A stretch of 64,000 nt of DNA from Tabrizicola caldifontis (lineage in GTDB: Bacteria; Pseudomonadota; Alphaproteobacteria; Rhodobacterales; Rhodobacteraceae), in the NCBI RefSeq assembly GCF_004762095.1, contig NZ_SIJH01000001.1, forward strand, positions 62,001-126,000, in the 5' to 3' direction. A program made the translations under genes and the position numbers. Positions 48,298-57,984 of the stretch are shown here, one piece after another; position 1 is the first letter of the stretch; the number at the start of each line of letters is the position of its first letter. The notes under the pieces were generated by a model. The model did no database searches. It saw nothing but the letters and a program-made list of their open reading frames with translations, and was not told where the DNA came from.

Positions 48298-49158
48298 ATG
48301 ATATATGCTTCCGGCAAGGACTATCTGGCCGCCCCACGCAAGCGGGTGATGCTGTTCGGCATGTCGGGCCTGGGCAAGACCCATCTTGCCAACATGCTGC
48401 GCGACCAGGGGTCGTGGTTCCACTACTCGGTCGATTACCGGATCGGCACCCGCTACATGGGCGAATACATCGCCGACAATTTCAAGCGCGAGGCGATGAA
48501 GGTGCCGCTGCTTCGGGAATTGCTGATGACCGACAGCGTCTACATCGCGTCGAACATCACCTTCGACAACCTTGCGCCCCTGTCCACCTATCTGGGAAAG
48601 CCCGGCGACCCGGCACGAGGCGGCGTGCCCTTTGCCGAATACATGAAGCGGCAGGAACAGCACCGCCAGGCCGAAATCGCAGCTACCCTTGACACCGCCC
48701 GCTTCATCGAACGGGCCGAGGAGATCTACGGCTATCCGAATTTCGTCTGCGACACCTCCGGCTCGATCTGCGAGGTTGTGGAGCCGGACGATCCCGGCGA
48801 CCCGGTGATGCGGCAGCTGTCCGACACGCTGCTTCTGGTCTGGATCAAGGGGTCCGAGGCGCATACGGCAGAACTGGTCCGCCGCTTCGATCGCGCGCCC
48901 AAGCCGATGTATTACCAGCCGGACTTTCTTCATGCGATGTGGGAAGAATACCGCGCAACCCACGATGTTACTGAAGAATCCTGCGATCCAGATCATTTCG
49001 TGCGCTGGACCTATGCCCGCGCGCTGGCACACCGCCAGCCGCGCTATGCCGCCATGGCGCGCTGGGGCGTCACCGTGACGGCGGAAGAGGTGTCAGCCGT
49101 GCGCACCGCCACAGACTTCGACGCTCTGATCGCCCGCGCGCTTGATCGTCAGGTCTGA
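48298..49158 (+). CDS. P-loop ATPase-like protein upstream of metA
   Basis: A 286-residue cytosolic protein with a Walker A motif FGMSGLGKTH near residue 20 and otherwise no match I can name. Also present: YRIGTRYMGEYIADNFKREAM, LVWIKGSEAHTAELVRRF. It looks like an adenylate-kinase-like or small-molecule-kinase fold. Function unknown. A GAGG site lies 7 bases before the ATG. It precedes metA by 36 bp on the same strand, so the two likely form an operon and may be functionally linked. Confidence 0.75.
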   Translation: MIYASGKDYLAAPRKRVMLFGMSGLGKTHLANMLRDQGSWFHYSVDYRIGTRYMGEYIADNFKREAMKVPLLRELLMTDSVYIASNITFDNLAPLSTYLGKPGDPARGGVPFAEYMKRQEQHRQAEIAATLDTARFIERAEEIYGYPNFVCDTSGSICEVVEPDDPGDPVMRQLSDTLLLVWIKGSEAHTAELVRRFDRAPKPMYYQPDFLHAMWEEYRATHDVTEESCDPDHFVRWTYARALAHRQPRYAAMARWGVTVTAEEVSAVRTATDFDALIARALDRQV

Positions 49159-49194
49159 TCCCTCTACATCCACCGCTCCAGAAGGACGCGAAAG

Positions 49195-50112
49195 ATGCCC
49201 ATCACCCTGCCCGAGACCCTGCCCGCCTTTGAAGTTCTGCGGAACGAGGGCGTCATGGTCATGACGCCCGAACGCGCGGCGCGGCAGGACATCCGCCCGC
49301 TGCGCATCGGGCTTCTGAACCTGATGCCGAAGAAGATCCAGACAGAGAACCAGTTCGCCCGCCTGATTGGCGCCACGCCCCTGCAGATCGACCTGCAACT
49401 GATCCGCATGACGGAGCATCAGACGAAGAACACCGCGGCCGAACACATGGCAACCTTCTACCGACCCTTCCAGGAGGTGAAGGAAGAAAAGTTCGACGGC
49501 CTCATCATTACCGGCGCACCGGTCGAGCACCTGCCCTTCGAGGAAGTCACCTATTGGGGCGAACTGTGCGAAGTCTTCGACTGGACCCAGACCAACGTGC
49601 ATTCCACCTTCGGCGTCTGCTGGGGGGGGATGGCGATGATCTACCATTTCCACCGGGTCCAGAAACACATGCTGCCGGCCAAGGCCTTCGGTTGCTTCCG
49701 GCACAGGAACCTTTGCCCGACATCGCCCTATCTGCGCGGTTTCTCGGATGACTTCGTGATCCCGGTCAGCCGCTGGACCGAGATGAAACAGGCCGAGATC
49801 GACGCCGTTCCGGGCCTGAAGACACTGCTTGGCTCCGACGAAGTCGGCCCCTGTCTGGTCGAGGATGCAGCGCATCGGGCGCTCTACATCTTCAACCACT
49901 TCGAATACGACAGCGACACGCTGAAACAGGAATACGACCGCGACGTGGCCAATGGCACGCCGATCAACGTGCCGGTGAACTACTACCCCGATGACAACCC
50001 CGCGATGCCGCCCCTGAACCGGTGGAGAAGCCACGCCCATCTTCTATATGGCAACTGGATCAACGAGATCTACCAGACCACGCCATATGACCTGAACGAG
50101 ATTGGCCGCTAG
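49195..50112 (+). CDS. metAA: Homoserine O-acetyltransferase, MetA type
   Basis: First committed step of methionine synthesis, 305 residues. Cys nucleophile in [10 protein letters not shown], His in [11 protein letters not shown], and the conserved [20 protein letters not shown] are present. At the position that separates acetyl from succinyl donors the sequence is [13 protein letters not shown] with Glu in place of the E. coli Gly, so acetyl-CoA is predicted. Some databases call this protein metA/metAS. An alpha/beta hydrolase gene overlaps its end by 11 bp. Confidence 0.95.
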   Translation: MPITLPETLPAFEVLRNEGVMVMTPERAARQDIRPLRIGLLNLMPKKIQTENQFARLIGATPLQIDLQLIRMTEHQTKNTAAEHMATFYRPFQEVKEEKFDGLIITGAPVEHLPFEEVTYWGELCEVFDWTQTNVHSTFGVCWGGMAMIYHFHRVQKHMLPAKAFGCFRHRNLCPTSPYLRGFSDDFVIPVSRWTEMKQAEIDAVPGLKTLLGSDEVGPCLVEDAAHRALYIFNHFEYDSDTLKQEYDRDVANGTPINVPVNYYPDDNPAMPPLNRWRSHAHLLYGNWINEIYQTTPYDLNEIGR

Positions 50113-51019
50113 CCTCCTCATCGCAGCCTTGACCATTGCCGGCGCCACGCACTGGCGCGCCTCGGCACGCGAGGCGGCGGCTCTGGCAGCCTATCCCCCG
50201 TCGGGCGATTTCATCCCTGTCGAAGGTCGGAAGCTGCATTACGAAATGGTCGGCAGCGGCCCCGATCTGGTGATGATTCACGGGGCCTCCGGTTCCCTGC
50301 GCGACCTCACCCATGCCTTGCGCGACCGGCTGACCGACCGGTTCCGCGTGACAGTGGTTGACCGCCCCGGCCTTGGCCATTCCGACCCGCTTGACGAGGT
50401 GTCGCTGCGCGCGCAGGCACGGCACATCGCGGCGGGGCTGGCGCGGCTTGGCGTCCGCAATCCCGTGGTTCTTGGACAAAGCTACGGCGGCGCGGTTGCG
50501 CTGGCCTGGGCGCTGGAGGGCGGACCGCGGTCGCTGGTTCTGGTTGGCTCGCCCTCGCTGCCCTGGCCCGGCACGCTTGACCCCTGGTACAGGGTCACCG
50601 CGACGAAACCCGGCCGGGCGCTGGCCGTCCCGCTGGCCTCGGCCTTCGTGCCGCGGGCCTATATCCGGTCTGCCACTGCCGATGTCTTTGCGCCGGACCC
50701 TGTTCCACCCGGTTATGAAGAACACCTGGGCATGCCGCTGATCCTTCGGCGTCAGTCCCTGGCCGCGAATGCCGCCCAAGTCAATGCTCTGCGCGCCGAA
50801 CTGGTCGGGATGCAGCACCGCTACCGGGATCTGACCCTGCCGGTCGAGCTTATCCATGGCAGCGCGGACAGGATCGTTCCGATCGACATCCACTCACGCC
50901 CGCTTTCGCGGCTGCTGCCCGACGCGCGGCTGACCGTGATCAAGGGCGCCGGCCACATGCCACATCATTCGCACCCCGAAACGGTGATCACAGCCATCGA
51001 CCGCGCCGCATTGCGCTGA
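50102..51019 (+). CDS. Alpha/beta hydrolase with N-terminal membrane anchor
   Basis: A 305-residue serine hydrolase. The first 17 or so residues ([14 protein letters not shown]) form a signal anchor, so it may act in the periplasm. Triad: Ser in [10 protein letters not shown], Asp in HGSADRIVP, His in KGAGHMPHH. The oxyanion block is [13 protein letters not shown]. Substrate unknown. The start is a TTG at 50102 inside the end of metAA. No better start is available without losing the anchor. Its stop is 41 bp from ppk2. Confidence 0.85.
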   Translation: MAASLLIAALTIAGATHWRASAREAAALAAYPPSGDFIPVEGRKLHYEMVGSGPDLVMIHGASGSLRDLTHALRDRLTDRFRVTVVDRPGLGHSDPLDEVSLRAQARHIAAGLARLGVRNPVVLGQSYGGAVALAWALEGGPRSLVLVGSPSLPWPGTLDPWYRVTATKPGRALAVPLASAFVPRAYIRSATADVFAPDPVPPGYEEHLGMPLILRRQSLAANAAQVNALRAELVGMQHRYRDLTLPVELIHGSADRIVPIDIHSRPLSRLLPDARLTVIKGAGHMPHHSHPETVITAIDRAALR

Positions 51020-51060
51020 CCGGACCATTCGCCATACTGCGGCAAAACGGGAGGCCCAAC

Positions 51061-51933
51061 ATGACCCTGCCATTCGACGGTGCAATCAGCCGCTATTTCC
51101 GCGAAGGCGCACCCGAAGCCGTGCGCAAGGCCATCGAACAGGGCGGCAAGGACGAGATCCTGACAAGATCCTACCCCTATCGGGAAGAGATGAAGCGCAA
51201 GGACTATGACACCCACATGAGCGCGCTTCAGATCGAACTGGCCAAGATGCAGGCCGGTATCAAGGCCTCGGGCCAGCGGATGATCGTGATCTTCGAGGGG
51301 CGCGACGCCGCCGGCAAGGGCGGGACCATCAAGGTGGCGACCGAGAACCTGAACCCGCGGCAGGCCTATGTCGTGGCCCTGCCGAAACCGACCGAACGCG
51401 AAAGCCAGCAGTGGTATTTCCAGCGCTATGTCGACTGGTTCCCGGCACAGGGCGAAATCGCACTTTACGACCGCAGTTGGTACAACCGAGCGATGATCGA
51501 ACATGTCTTCGGCTTCTGCACGCCGGACCAGCGCGAAAAGTTCTTCCGCCAACTGCCGGAATTCGAACAGATGATCGTCGATGAGGGCATCATCTTCCTC
51601 AAGCTCTGGCTGGAGGTCGGGCGCGCAGAGCAGCTGCGCCGCTTCCTTGCGCGGGAACAGGATCTTCTGAAGCAGTGGAAACTCTCGAAGATCGACGTGG
51701 ACGGCCTGGCGAAGTGGGACGACTACTGCGCCGCCATCGACGAGACGATGAAGCGCACCCATTTCAGCAATGCACCCTGGACGGTGATCCTGTCCGACGA
51801 CAAGAAGCGTGCCCGCATCGCCGCGATCCAGACGATCCTGGGCGCGGTGGACTATGCGGGCAAGGACGCGAAGGCCATCGGCAAGGTCGATAGCAGCATA
51901 TGCGGCGGGCCGAAGCTTCGGCCGAAGGACTGA
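51061..51933 (+). CDS. ppk2: Polyphosphate kinase 2
   Basis: Uses polyphosphate to phosphorylate nucleotides. 290 residues, single-domain PPK2. Walker [11 protein letters not shown], lid region [20 protein letters not shown], Walker-B-like [11 protein letters not shown], and conserved KRKDYDTHM are seen. The one-domain form is usually a class I or III nucleotide kinase. Exact specificity is not readable. It overlaps the TetR gene by 34 bp. Confidence 0.95.
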   Translation: MTLPFDGAISRYFREGAPEAVRKAIEQGGKDEILTRSYPYREEMKRKDYDTHMSALQIELAKMQAGIKASGQRMIVIFEGRDAAGKGGTIKVATENLNPRQAYVVALPKPTERESQQWYFQRYVDWFPAQGEIALYDRSWYNRAMIEHVFGFCTPDQREKFFRQLPEFEQMIVDEGIIFLKLWLEVGRAEQLRRFLAREQDLLKQWKLSKIDVDGLAKWDDYCAAIDETMKRTHFSNAPWTVILSDDKKRARIAAIQTILGAVDYAGKDAKAIGKVDSSICGGPKLRPKD

Positions 51934-52547
51934 CCTTGAAGCGCGGCTATCATCACGGAAACCTGCGGCAGGCCCTTGTCGAGGCCGCGCTGACGCTGAT
52001 CGTCGCAAAGGGGCCGCAGGGCTTTACCCTGTCCGAGGCCGCAAAGGCGGCGGACGTGACACCGGCGGCCGTCTATCGGCATTTCGCGGGGCGCGACGAC
52101 CTTCTGGCCGAGGTCGCGAGGCAAGGCTTCGACATTTTCGCGGCACTTCTGGAATACGCTTTTGACGAAGGCCGCCCCTCGCCGATTGCTGCCTTCGAGG
52201 CAACAGGTCGCGCCTATCTGGCCTTCGCACGCAAATATCCCGGCCATTATCAGGCCATGTTCGAAAGCGGGCTGCAGCCGGGAAAACATCCCGACCTTGC
52301 GCAGGTTGCCGCCAAGGCGCGGGCAACGATGGACCGGGCCGCAGACAACCTGGCGCGCGGCCTGCCCGCAGACCGGCGCCCGCCGGCCAGCATGATCTCG
52401 GCCCACGTCTGGGCCGTCAGCCATGGGGTGGTGGAACTGTTCCTGCGCGGCAATGGCGGCCCGCAGCCCTGGCCGCCCGAGGATCTGCTGGAAACGGCCA
52501 TCGGCATCTATCTGCGTGGCCTGGGCCTGCTGGCCCCCGACCTCTGA
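51900..52547 (+). CDS. TetR/AcrR-family transcriptional regulator
   Basis: A 215-residue regulator with N-terminal helix-turn-helix ([19 protein letters not shown], then [21 protein letters not shown]) and a C-terminal ligand-binding domain that contains [19 protein letters not shown]. Ligand unknown. The start is uncertain: the ATG at 51900 lies inside ppk2 by 34 bp without a good ribosome-binding site, while a TTG at 51936 ([10 protein letters not shown]), seven bases after GAAGGA, fits relatives better. Function: perhaps control of the ppk2 unit, an inference from position only. Confidence 0.88.
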   Translation: MRRAEASAEGLTLKRGYHHGNLRQALVEAALTLIVAKGPQGFTLSEAAKAADVTPAAVYRHFAGRDDLLAEVARQGFDIFAALLEYAFDEGRPSPIAAFEATGRAYLAFARKYPGHYQAMFESGLQPGKHPDLAQVAAKARATMDRAADNLARGLPADRRPPASMISAHVWAVSHGVVELFLRGNGGPQPWPPEDLLETAIGIYLRGLGLLAPDL

Positions 52548-52674
52548 TGCGGCGCGGCCGTGCGGCCGCACAGCTTTCCACTCGTCGTCGCGCCTGCGCG
52601 CTCCTCCTCGGCGATGGGGGCATTCTGCCCCCAAGCCCCCTGAGAGCATTTGGAAAAGAGCAAGTGTGCTTGCT

Positions 52675-52754
52675 TCTTCCGAAACACTCCACGGGTGCGC
52701 GGGGGTATCAGACCCCCGCTTGGTCGAGCCGGTTGGCCGGAACGGCCAGAGGCG
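52675..52754. repeat. Interspersed hairpin repeat, copy 2
   Basis: Degenerate A box (CTTCCGAAACACTCC), an 8-bp stem GCGGGGGT (52699-52706)/ACCCCCGC (52712-52719) with 5-base loop, then a 30-base C box at 52725-52754 that is identical to that at 60353-60382. It lies in the gap between convergent TetR and ABC-ATPase genes. Confidence 0.85.
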
Positions 52755-52772
52755 TGATGCAGGGGTGCAGCC

Positions 52773-53873
52773 CTAGCGGAACAGCACCAGCGCCGAGGGA
52801 CTCCAGGCCACGCGCACCTTCTCTCCCACATCCAGAACCGGACGTCCGGGAACGTTTCGCATGGACAGACGCACCTCGACATCAGTGCCGCCAAGATAGA
52901 CATCGTAATAGGTCATGTCGCCGAAATAGATCACCTCGTCGATGACCCCGGCAGTCTCGCGCTCGATCGCCTTCTGGTCGTCATAGAGCAAGGTCATCGT
53001 CTCTGGTCGAAGACCCACGACCGGGCTTTCCCCTTTCGCGGCTGGCGCCGCCGAAGCGTCGATGGTGACCCGACCAAGCCCCTTGGCCTCTACCTCCACC
53101 TTGTCACCGCTTTCCGAAAGCACCTCGGCCGGGATGAAGTTCATCGTGCCGATGAAATCGGCGACCTTCTTCGAATTGGGCCGGCGATAAAGGGTTTCGG
53201 GATCGGCAAGCTGGGCAATCTCGCCTTCGAACATGACGGCAATGCGGTCGGACATGACCAGCGCCTCCTCCTGGTCGTGCGTCACCAGGATGAAGGTGAT
53301 GCCGACCTGGCGTTGCAGCTTGATCAGCTCAACCTGCATGTGTTCGCGCATCTTCTTGTCGAGTGCCGACAGCGGCTCGTCCAGAAGCAGGACCTTGGGC
53401 TTCAGGATCAGCGCGCGCGCCAGCGCCACCCGCTGGCGCTGCCCACCAGACAGCGCATGCGCCGCACGATTGCCGAAGCCCTTCAGCCCCACCATCTCAA
53501 GCGCCTCGGCCACGGCGCGGGCCTTTTCCTGCTTAGAGCGTGGATCCTTGCGCAGCCCGAAGCCCACGTTTTCAGCGACCGTCATGTGCGGAAAGATCGC
53601 ATAGGACTGGAACACCATGTTCGTGGGGCGCACGTTCGGCGGCACGCCGGCCATGTCCTTGCCGTCTATCATCACGACGCCCGAGGATATATCCTCGAAC
53701 CCGGCGATGGTGCGCAGAAGCGTGGTCTTGCCACAGCCCGAAGGCCCGAGCAGCGAGAAGAACTCCCCGGCCTTGATCGTGCCGTTGATCCCCCGCAGCG
53801 CGTGGTAGTCGCCGTAGTACTTGTGGACATCCCGGAACTCGATCATCGTCGGGCGGTCGTCGGAAAAGGTCAC
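52773..53873 (-). CDS. ABC transporter ATP-binding protein, polyamine type (PotA-like)
   Basis: A 366-residue ATPase of the CUT1/POPT type. Walker A GPSGCGKTT, Q-loop, signature LSGGQRQRVALARAL, Walker B VLLLDEPLSALDKK, and His-switch LVTHDQEEALV are intact, followed by a C-terminal regulatory TOBE domain. It energises the two permeases encoded upstream. The GTG at 53873 overlaps the permease stop (GTGA). The alternative Met nine codons in (MIEFRDVHKYYG) is possible. Confidence 0.92.
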   Translation of the reverse strand: MTFSDDRPTMIEFRDVHKYYGDYHALRGINGTIKAGEFFSLLGPSGCGKTTLLRTIAGFEDISSGVVMIDGKDMAGVPPNVRPTNMVFQSYAIFPHMTVAENVGFGLRKDPRSKQEKARAVAEALEMVGLKGFGNRAAHALSGGQRQRVALARALILKPKVLLLDEPLSALDKKMREHMQVELIKLQRQVGITFILVTHDQEEALVMSDRIAVMFEGEIAQLADPETLYRRPNSKKVADFIGTMNFIPAEVLSESGDKVEVEAKGLGRVTIDASAAPAAKGESPVVGLRPETMTLLYDDQKAIERETAGVIDEVIYFGDMTYYDVYLGGTDVEVRLSMRNVPGRPVLDVGEKVRVAWSPSALVLFR

Positions 53874-54679
53874 AGGAAGCCTCCGGTATCTTTGCCGCCG
53901 GCCTTGGCGATGCCACGGCGACGGAAATACTCGGCCACGCCGAGCAGGATGATCGAGAACAGGACCAGCACCGTCCCCAGCGCCAGCATGGACGGAACCT
54001 TGGCCGGAAAGCGGAACTGGCCGAAGATATAGACCGACAGGATCGGCTGGCCCGAACCCAGGAAGTTCGCGATGATGAACTCATCGAACGAGATGGTGAA
54101 ACAGATCAGGAAGCTGACCAGAATCCCGGGCATGACCAGTGGCAGGATGATCAGCCGGAAGGTCGACCACTGCGTTTCGCCCAGATCCATCGCCGCCTCT
54201 TCCAGAGAGCGGTCAAGTGACTGGAAGGCCGAGGTCAGGATCGCCACGGCAAAGGGAGTGCAGATCAGCGTCTGGCCGATGATCACGGTCAGCAGGGACA
54301 GCGTGATGTTCAATGACAGAAGCACGACCAGAAGCGCCATGGCCACGATCATTTCGGGCAACACCAGGGGCAGCATGATCAGCCCCATCAGCGGTGCCTT
54401 GCCCGGAAAGCTGTAGCGAACCGAGGCGCGGGCAGCGAAAATGCCCAGCACGGTGGAAAGGGAGGCAACCGAAAGCGCGATGATCAGGCTGTTCTTCGCC
54501 GCATTGCGCAGGTTCACGTCGCCCAGCATCTCGGAAAACCAGTTCAGTGTGAACCCGGTGAGTGGAAAGGCGACCACCCGGCTGTCGTTGAAGGCAAAGA
54601 TCGGCAGCAGGATGATGGGGCTGTACAGAAACAGCAGATAGGCCAGCGTGAAGCCGCGCAGGATCGGAGCCTTCTTCAT
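53870..54679 (-). CDS. ABC transporter permease, PotC-like
   Basis: A 269-residue inner-membrane subunit with about six segments. The EAA loop EEAAMDLGETQWSTFRLIILPLVMPG matches the spermidine/putrescine PotC family, as does the LNWFSEML segment near residue 45. It overlaps both neighbours by four bases. Together with the other two genes it forms one importer. Confidence 0.92.
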   Translation of the reverse strand: MKKAPILRGFTLAYLLFLYSPIILLPIFAFNDSRVVAFPLTGFTLNWFSEMLGDVNLRNAAKNSLIIALSVASLSTVLGIFAARASVRYSFPGKAPLMGLIMLPLVLPEMIVAMALLVVLLSLNITLSLLTVIIGQTLICTPFAVAILTSAFQSLDRSLEEAAMDLGETQWSTFRLIILPLVMPGILVSFLICFTISFDEFIIANFLGSGQPILSVYIFGQFRFPAKVPSMLALGTVLVLFSIILLGVAEYFRRRGIAKAGGKDTGGFL

Positions 54680-55545
54680 TTCTGCCCTCGCAGGAAACGG
54701 CGGTTCAACAGGACGAAGGCGATGCTGACGATACCCACCATCGTCATCGAGGCCACGGCAAAGGCCGACCCCTGCGGCATGTTCTGCAGGCGCAGGAGCT
54801 GCGTCTCGATGAAGTTGGCGATCATCGGCTCCTTGCCGTCGCCCACCAGACGCGGGGTCACATAGTCGCCGACTGTCGGGATGAAGACGATCAGCGCAGC
54901 AGCAATGACGCCCGGCATCGAAAGCGGCAAGGTCACGCGCAGGAAGGTGCGCCAGCGCGTCTCGCCCAGGTCCTGGCCGGCCTCCAACAGGCTGCGATCG
55001 ACCTTCTCGAGGCTCACGAAGACAGGCAGAACGGCAAACGGCGCATAGGCGTGGGCCAGAACGAAGATGATCGCCGGGATCCCGTAGCTGGCAAAGTTCA
55101 ACTGGGTATCCATGATCCCCAGCGAAATCAGCGCGCGGTCCAGAACACCGTCATAGCCCAGGATCACGAACCACAGGCTTACGCGGATGATGTAGCTGGT
55201 CCAGAAGGGAATGGTGATCAGGAACAGCCACAGGCTTTTCCGTTCCGGCCTGACATGGAAGCTGACGTAGTAGGCGACAGGATAGGCCAGCAGGACAGTG
55301 ATCAGCGTCACCGTAAGCGCCACCATCAACGACTTGAACATGATGAAGCCGTAGACCGGCTGCGACCACAGCCGGGCATAGTTCTCGATGGTCAGCGGCA
55401 GCGCCACCACGCCGCGGCCGCCCGTCATCACCGAATACACCAGCACGGTCGCCAGAGGCACAGCCAGAAGAAGGATGACGTAGATTGCCGTCGGACTGAT
55501 GAGCTTGAGGCCCGCCCTGGCCTCGGACTTAGGCGTCGCAGCCAT
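54676..55545 (-). CDS. ABC transporter permease, PotB-like
   Basis: From the ATG at 55545 (MAATPKSEAR, GGGGGAAAC upstream) 289 residues with about six membrane segments. The EAA loop reads LLEAGQDLGETRWRTFLRVTLPLSMPG. It is the first gene of a permease-permease-ATPase operon of polyamine or related cation type. No solute-binding protein gene adjoins, so substrate assignment is tentative. Confidence 0.9.
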   Translation of the reverse strand: MAATPKSEARAGLKLISPTAIYVILLLAVPLATVLVYSVMTGGRGVVALPLTIENYARLWSQPVYGFIMFKSLMVALTVTLITVLLAYPVAYYVSFHVRPERKSLWLFLITIPFWTSYIIRVSLWFVILGYDGVLDRALISLGIMDTQLNFASYGIPAIIFVLAHAYAPFAVLPVFVSLEKVDRSLLEAGQDLGETRWRTFLRVTLPLSMPGVIAAALIVFIPTVGDYVTPRLVGDGKEPMIANFIETQLLRLQNMPQGSAFAVASMTMVGIVSIAFVLLNRRFLRGQK

Positions 55546-55668
55546 GTTTCCCCCTGTCCTGCCCACGCCATTCTACCCGGCGCGGTACCCGGCCCCGCTA
55601 TTTGATCAAATCTAGCCCGACGCACCCCGCCAAGGCAAGAGGGCCATCGCAGGCCACGACAACCGGTG

Positions 55669-55690
55669 CCGGAAGGCGGGCGCCTTCCGG
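55669..55690. other. GC hairpin between ABC operon and small gene
   Basis: Perfect 10-bp stem CCGGAAGGCG/CGCCTTCCGG, 2-base loop, 27 bp after the end of the small minus-strand gene. No T-run. Confidence 0.45.
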
Positions 55691-55717
55691 GCATCCGGTC
55701 GCGGGCCGGGGGCGGAC

Positions 55718-55978
55718 CTAGCCTGCCACGCGTTCAATGGCAATGGCGCGTTTCTTCAGCTCATCGTAAAGCGTCGGCACGACGCGGACAGAGCTGACCG
55801 CCACGCGCAGCGCATCGGCAATCCGTGCCTCGGACGGGTCGTCGCCAGCCACGCGCCAGACCATGCGCCGCGCCACGCCGTCGTCATAGACAATCTCGGT
55901 CGTGCCCTTGCGCGTCTTGCGCCAGCCAAGAAAATCTGCGCCCCCATGGGGCGCATGAAAGGTCGATTGCAGGCCCAT
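55718..55978 (-). CDS. Small conserved protein, function unknown
   Basis: An 86-residue protein starting MGLQSTFHAPHGGADFLGW, then WRKTRKGTTEIVYDDGVARR and the helical end VVPTLYDELKKRAIAIERVAG. I do not recognise a characterised family. The ATG at 55978 has a weak GAGAG. A longer frame to 56077 is possible but atypical. It is followed by a GC hairpin. Confidence 0.6.
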   Translation of the reverse strand: MGLQSTFHAPHGGADFLGWRKTRKGTTEIVYDDGVARRMVWRVAGDDPSEARIADALRVAVSSVRVVPTLYDELKKRAIAIERVAG

Positions 55979-56104
55979 TTTCGGACTCTCGCCATATCCG
56001 CTCGTGACCCGACTTTCTGTCAGGCAGGCCAATCCGGTCAATTGCCCCGCCGAATCACAGCGGCGTGAGCGAGTCATTCCTGCAACAGGTCGGAAATTCC
56101 GGTC

Positions 56105-57529
56105 TCAGACGGTCAGATCTGCGGGGGGCCGCGCCAGCAATTCGGCCAGCGTGGTTACGGCTGCGACAAAATCATGCCTTGGCAGGTTCGCGGCGATGGC
56201 GATGCGGATCGCATTCGGTGCGCGCGCGTGGACCAGCGCATATTCGTCGGCCGAACGCAGCAGCACTCCGCGTGCTTCGGCCATGCGCACGAAGGTCGAA
56301 GCACGCCAACCCTGTGGCATGCGCAGCCAGACAAAGGGCACACCCGGCTGCCAGCACAGGTCATATCCGCCCAGAAGGTTCAGCAGAATCTGTTGGCGGG
56401 CGGCGAATTCGGCCTGAACCTTCGACTTGATGTCCGCAGCCGCCCCACTGCGGAACAGATGCAGCATCAAGTCGGCCACCGGCCGAGACAGGGCAAAGAA
56501 GCCGTATTGCGCCGTCAGCCGACCGGCCTCGCCCATGCCGGACGGACAGATCACATAGCCGAAGCGCAATGCGGCCGAGATGGTCTTGGATACAGACCCC
56601 ACCAGCCACACCCTTTCCGGGGCCAGCGCACGCAACGAGGGGATATCACTTTCGGCAACCGAATAGCAGTCATCCTCAAGCACCTGAAGATCGTAACTTC
56701 TGGCAATATCGGCAATTTCCTGCCTCCGCCTCACCGGCATCCGTCCGGTCGTGGGGTTCTGCGCCTCGGTCGTCAGACACAGCACCTGGGCACCATGCCG
56801 ACGGCAGGCAGCCTCGAGCGCGGCAGGCACCATGCCGTGTTCGTCTATCTCGACAGCCACCACTTCGGCCCGCGCCGCGCGGGCCGCGTAGCGGAAACCG
56901 GGATAGGCCAGCTCCTCGATCAGCACCACCGGACGCTCGCCGCGGAGGCAGCAGTCGAAGATCAGCGAGATCGCATTCTGCCCGCCATGGGTCAGCGCCA
57001 CGTCATCCGGCCCGATCGGCCCCAGGATGCGGTCGCCCATCCAGGCCACGATCTCTGCCCGCAAGGCGGCCTCGCCCCGCTGGCTGGTGTAGTCCAGCCA
57101 GCCCTGCCCCGTCGCTTCCGCCATCTCCAGAAGGGCAGCGCGGAACGCCTCGGCCTGGCCCACCTCGGGTACCAGCGGCGGACGCAGGTCCACAAGCCCG
57201 GTCGCCCCGCCGGTTACCCGTTCGGTATACAAAGGCTGTGTAGGCCCAAGGCGTGGCGATTGTGCCGCAACAAAAGTGCCGCGGCCCACCGTTGCGGCAG
57301 CCAGACCTTCCTGGGTTGCCAACTGATAGGCCCGGGCAACGGTGCCTGGGGTAAGATGCAGCCGCCAGGCCAGATCGCGCACCGTAGGCAATTGGGAATC
57401 CGGGGGAAGTTCACCGCTGCGGATCGCCTCGCGCAAGGCCCGCGAGAGGGCAAGATACTTTGGTCCGGGAAATTGACTCAGATTCGGCACCCAATTTGTA
57501 TCTGGCACAATAATCCTCTGGCGACTCAT
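56105..57529 (-). CDS. MocR-type GntR regulator with aminotransferase-like domain
   Basis: A 474-residue regulator. The N-terminal winged helix (LSRALREAIRSGELPPDSQL, then RDLAWRLHLTPGTVARAYQLA) is GntR-like, and a fold-type I aminotransferase-like domain follows, with PLP-binding Lys expected in GSVSKTISAALRFGYV. Such proteins sense PLP-linked metabolites. It is divergent from a DUF1127 gene across 70 bp, and TTGTATC motifs occur both inside its start region (57496-57502) and in the gap, so it likely controls itself and the DUF1127 gene. Confidence 0.92.
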   Translation of the reverse strand: MSRQRIIVPDTNWVPNLSQFPGPKYLALSRALREAIRSGELPPDSQLPTVRDLAWRLHLTPGTVARAYQLATQEGLAAATVGRGTFVAAQSPRLGPTQPLYTERVTGGATGLVDLRPPLVPEVGQAEAFRAALLEMAEATGQGWLDYTSQRGEAALRAEIVAWMGDRILGPIGPDDVALTHGGQNAISLIFDCCLRGERPVVLIEELAYPGFRYAARAARAEVVAVEIDEHGMVPAALEAACRRHGAQVLCLTTEAQNPTTGRMPVRRRQEIADIARSYDLQVLEDDCYSVAESDIPSLRALAPERVWLVGSVSKTISAALRFGYVICPSGMGEAGRLTAQYGFFALSRPVADLMLHLFRSGAAADIKSKVQAEFAARQQILLNLLGGYDLCWQPGVPFVWLRMPQGWRASTFVRMAEARGVLLRSADEYALVHARAPNAIRIAIAANLPRHDFVAAVTTLAELLARPPADLTV

Positions 57530-57569
57530 TGAAAACCCTTGCTACAGTGTTCCTACAGAAATGTTCCAA

Positions 57570-57583
57570 TTGTATCAATACAA
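57570..57583. promoter_or_regulatory. TTGTAT-CA-ATACAA inverted repeat, putative MocR operator
   Basis: Perfect palindrome arms with 2-base centre, 17 bases before the DUF1127 start. A further TTGTATC copy lies at 57496-57502. Similar to operators of MocR regulators. Confidence 0.55.
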
Positions 57584-57599
57584 ATCACAGGAGGCTGCG

Positions 57600-57803
57600 A
57601 TGTACCGCAGCGACATCAGAACCCTTCCCTTTGCCGGCCGGTCCGGCCTGGTCAGCCGTTTGGTCCGTACTCTTTCCGAAGCAATCATCCGGCAGCGCGA
57701 ACGCCAGTCCCTCGGACATCTTGATGCGCATCTGCTGCGCGACATCGGACTTTCGCCCGAACAGGCGCGAATCGAGGCGGCCAAGCCGTTCTGGCGAGCC
57801 TGA
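57600..57803 (+). CDS. DUF1127 small basic protein
   Basis: A 67-residue protein with the DUF1127 end block LDAHLLRDIGLSPEQARIEA (YjiS-like). The ATG at 57600 has AGGAGG eight bases upstream. Members of this arginine-rich family affect RNA maturation and phosphate or carbon metabolism in alphaproteobacteria (for example CcaF1 of Rhodobacter). The specific role here is unknown. A strong terminator follows. Confidence 0.88.
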   Translation: MYRSDIRTLPFAGRSGLVSRLVRTLSEAIIRQRERQSLGHLDAHLLRDIGLSPEQARIEAAKPFWRA

Positions 57804-57830
57804 AGTCCCCACTCTTCCTACCCCTGACTG

Positions 57831-57856
57831 GGCCGGGCTTTCCCGGCCTTTTTTTT
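57831..57856 (+). terminator. Rho-independent terminator after DUF1127 gene
   Basis: 7-bp stem GGCCGGG/CCCGGCC with loop CTTT and eight Ts after it. Confidence 0.92.
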
Positions 57857-57984
57857 CTGCCAAGTGCCGCGATGCAAGGCCACGTTGCAGGCAGAGGTCT
57901 TTGACGGCGCGGCTATGGCCTTGTTCCGCATCCCGCACTGATCTATCGTTTTTTCGCAAGCTGTTCGCAGCCCGAGGATGAACT

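Noticed and set aside
49159-49194. SAM-type riboswitch before metAA
   Set aside because: The gap is only 36 bp, too short, and no consensus elements were seen.
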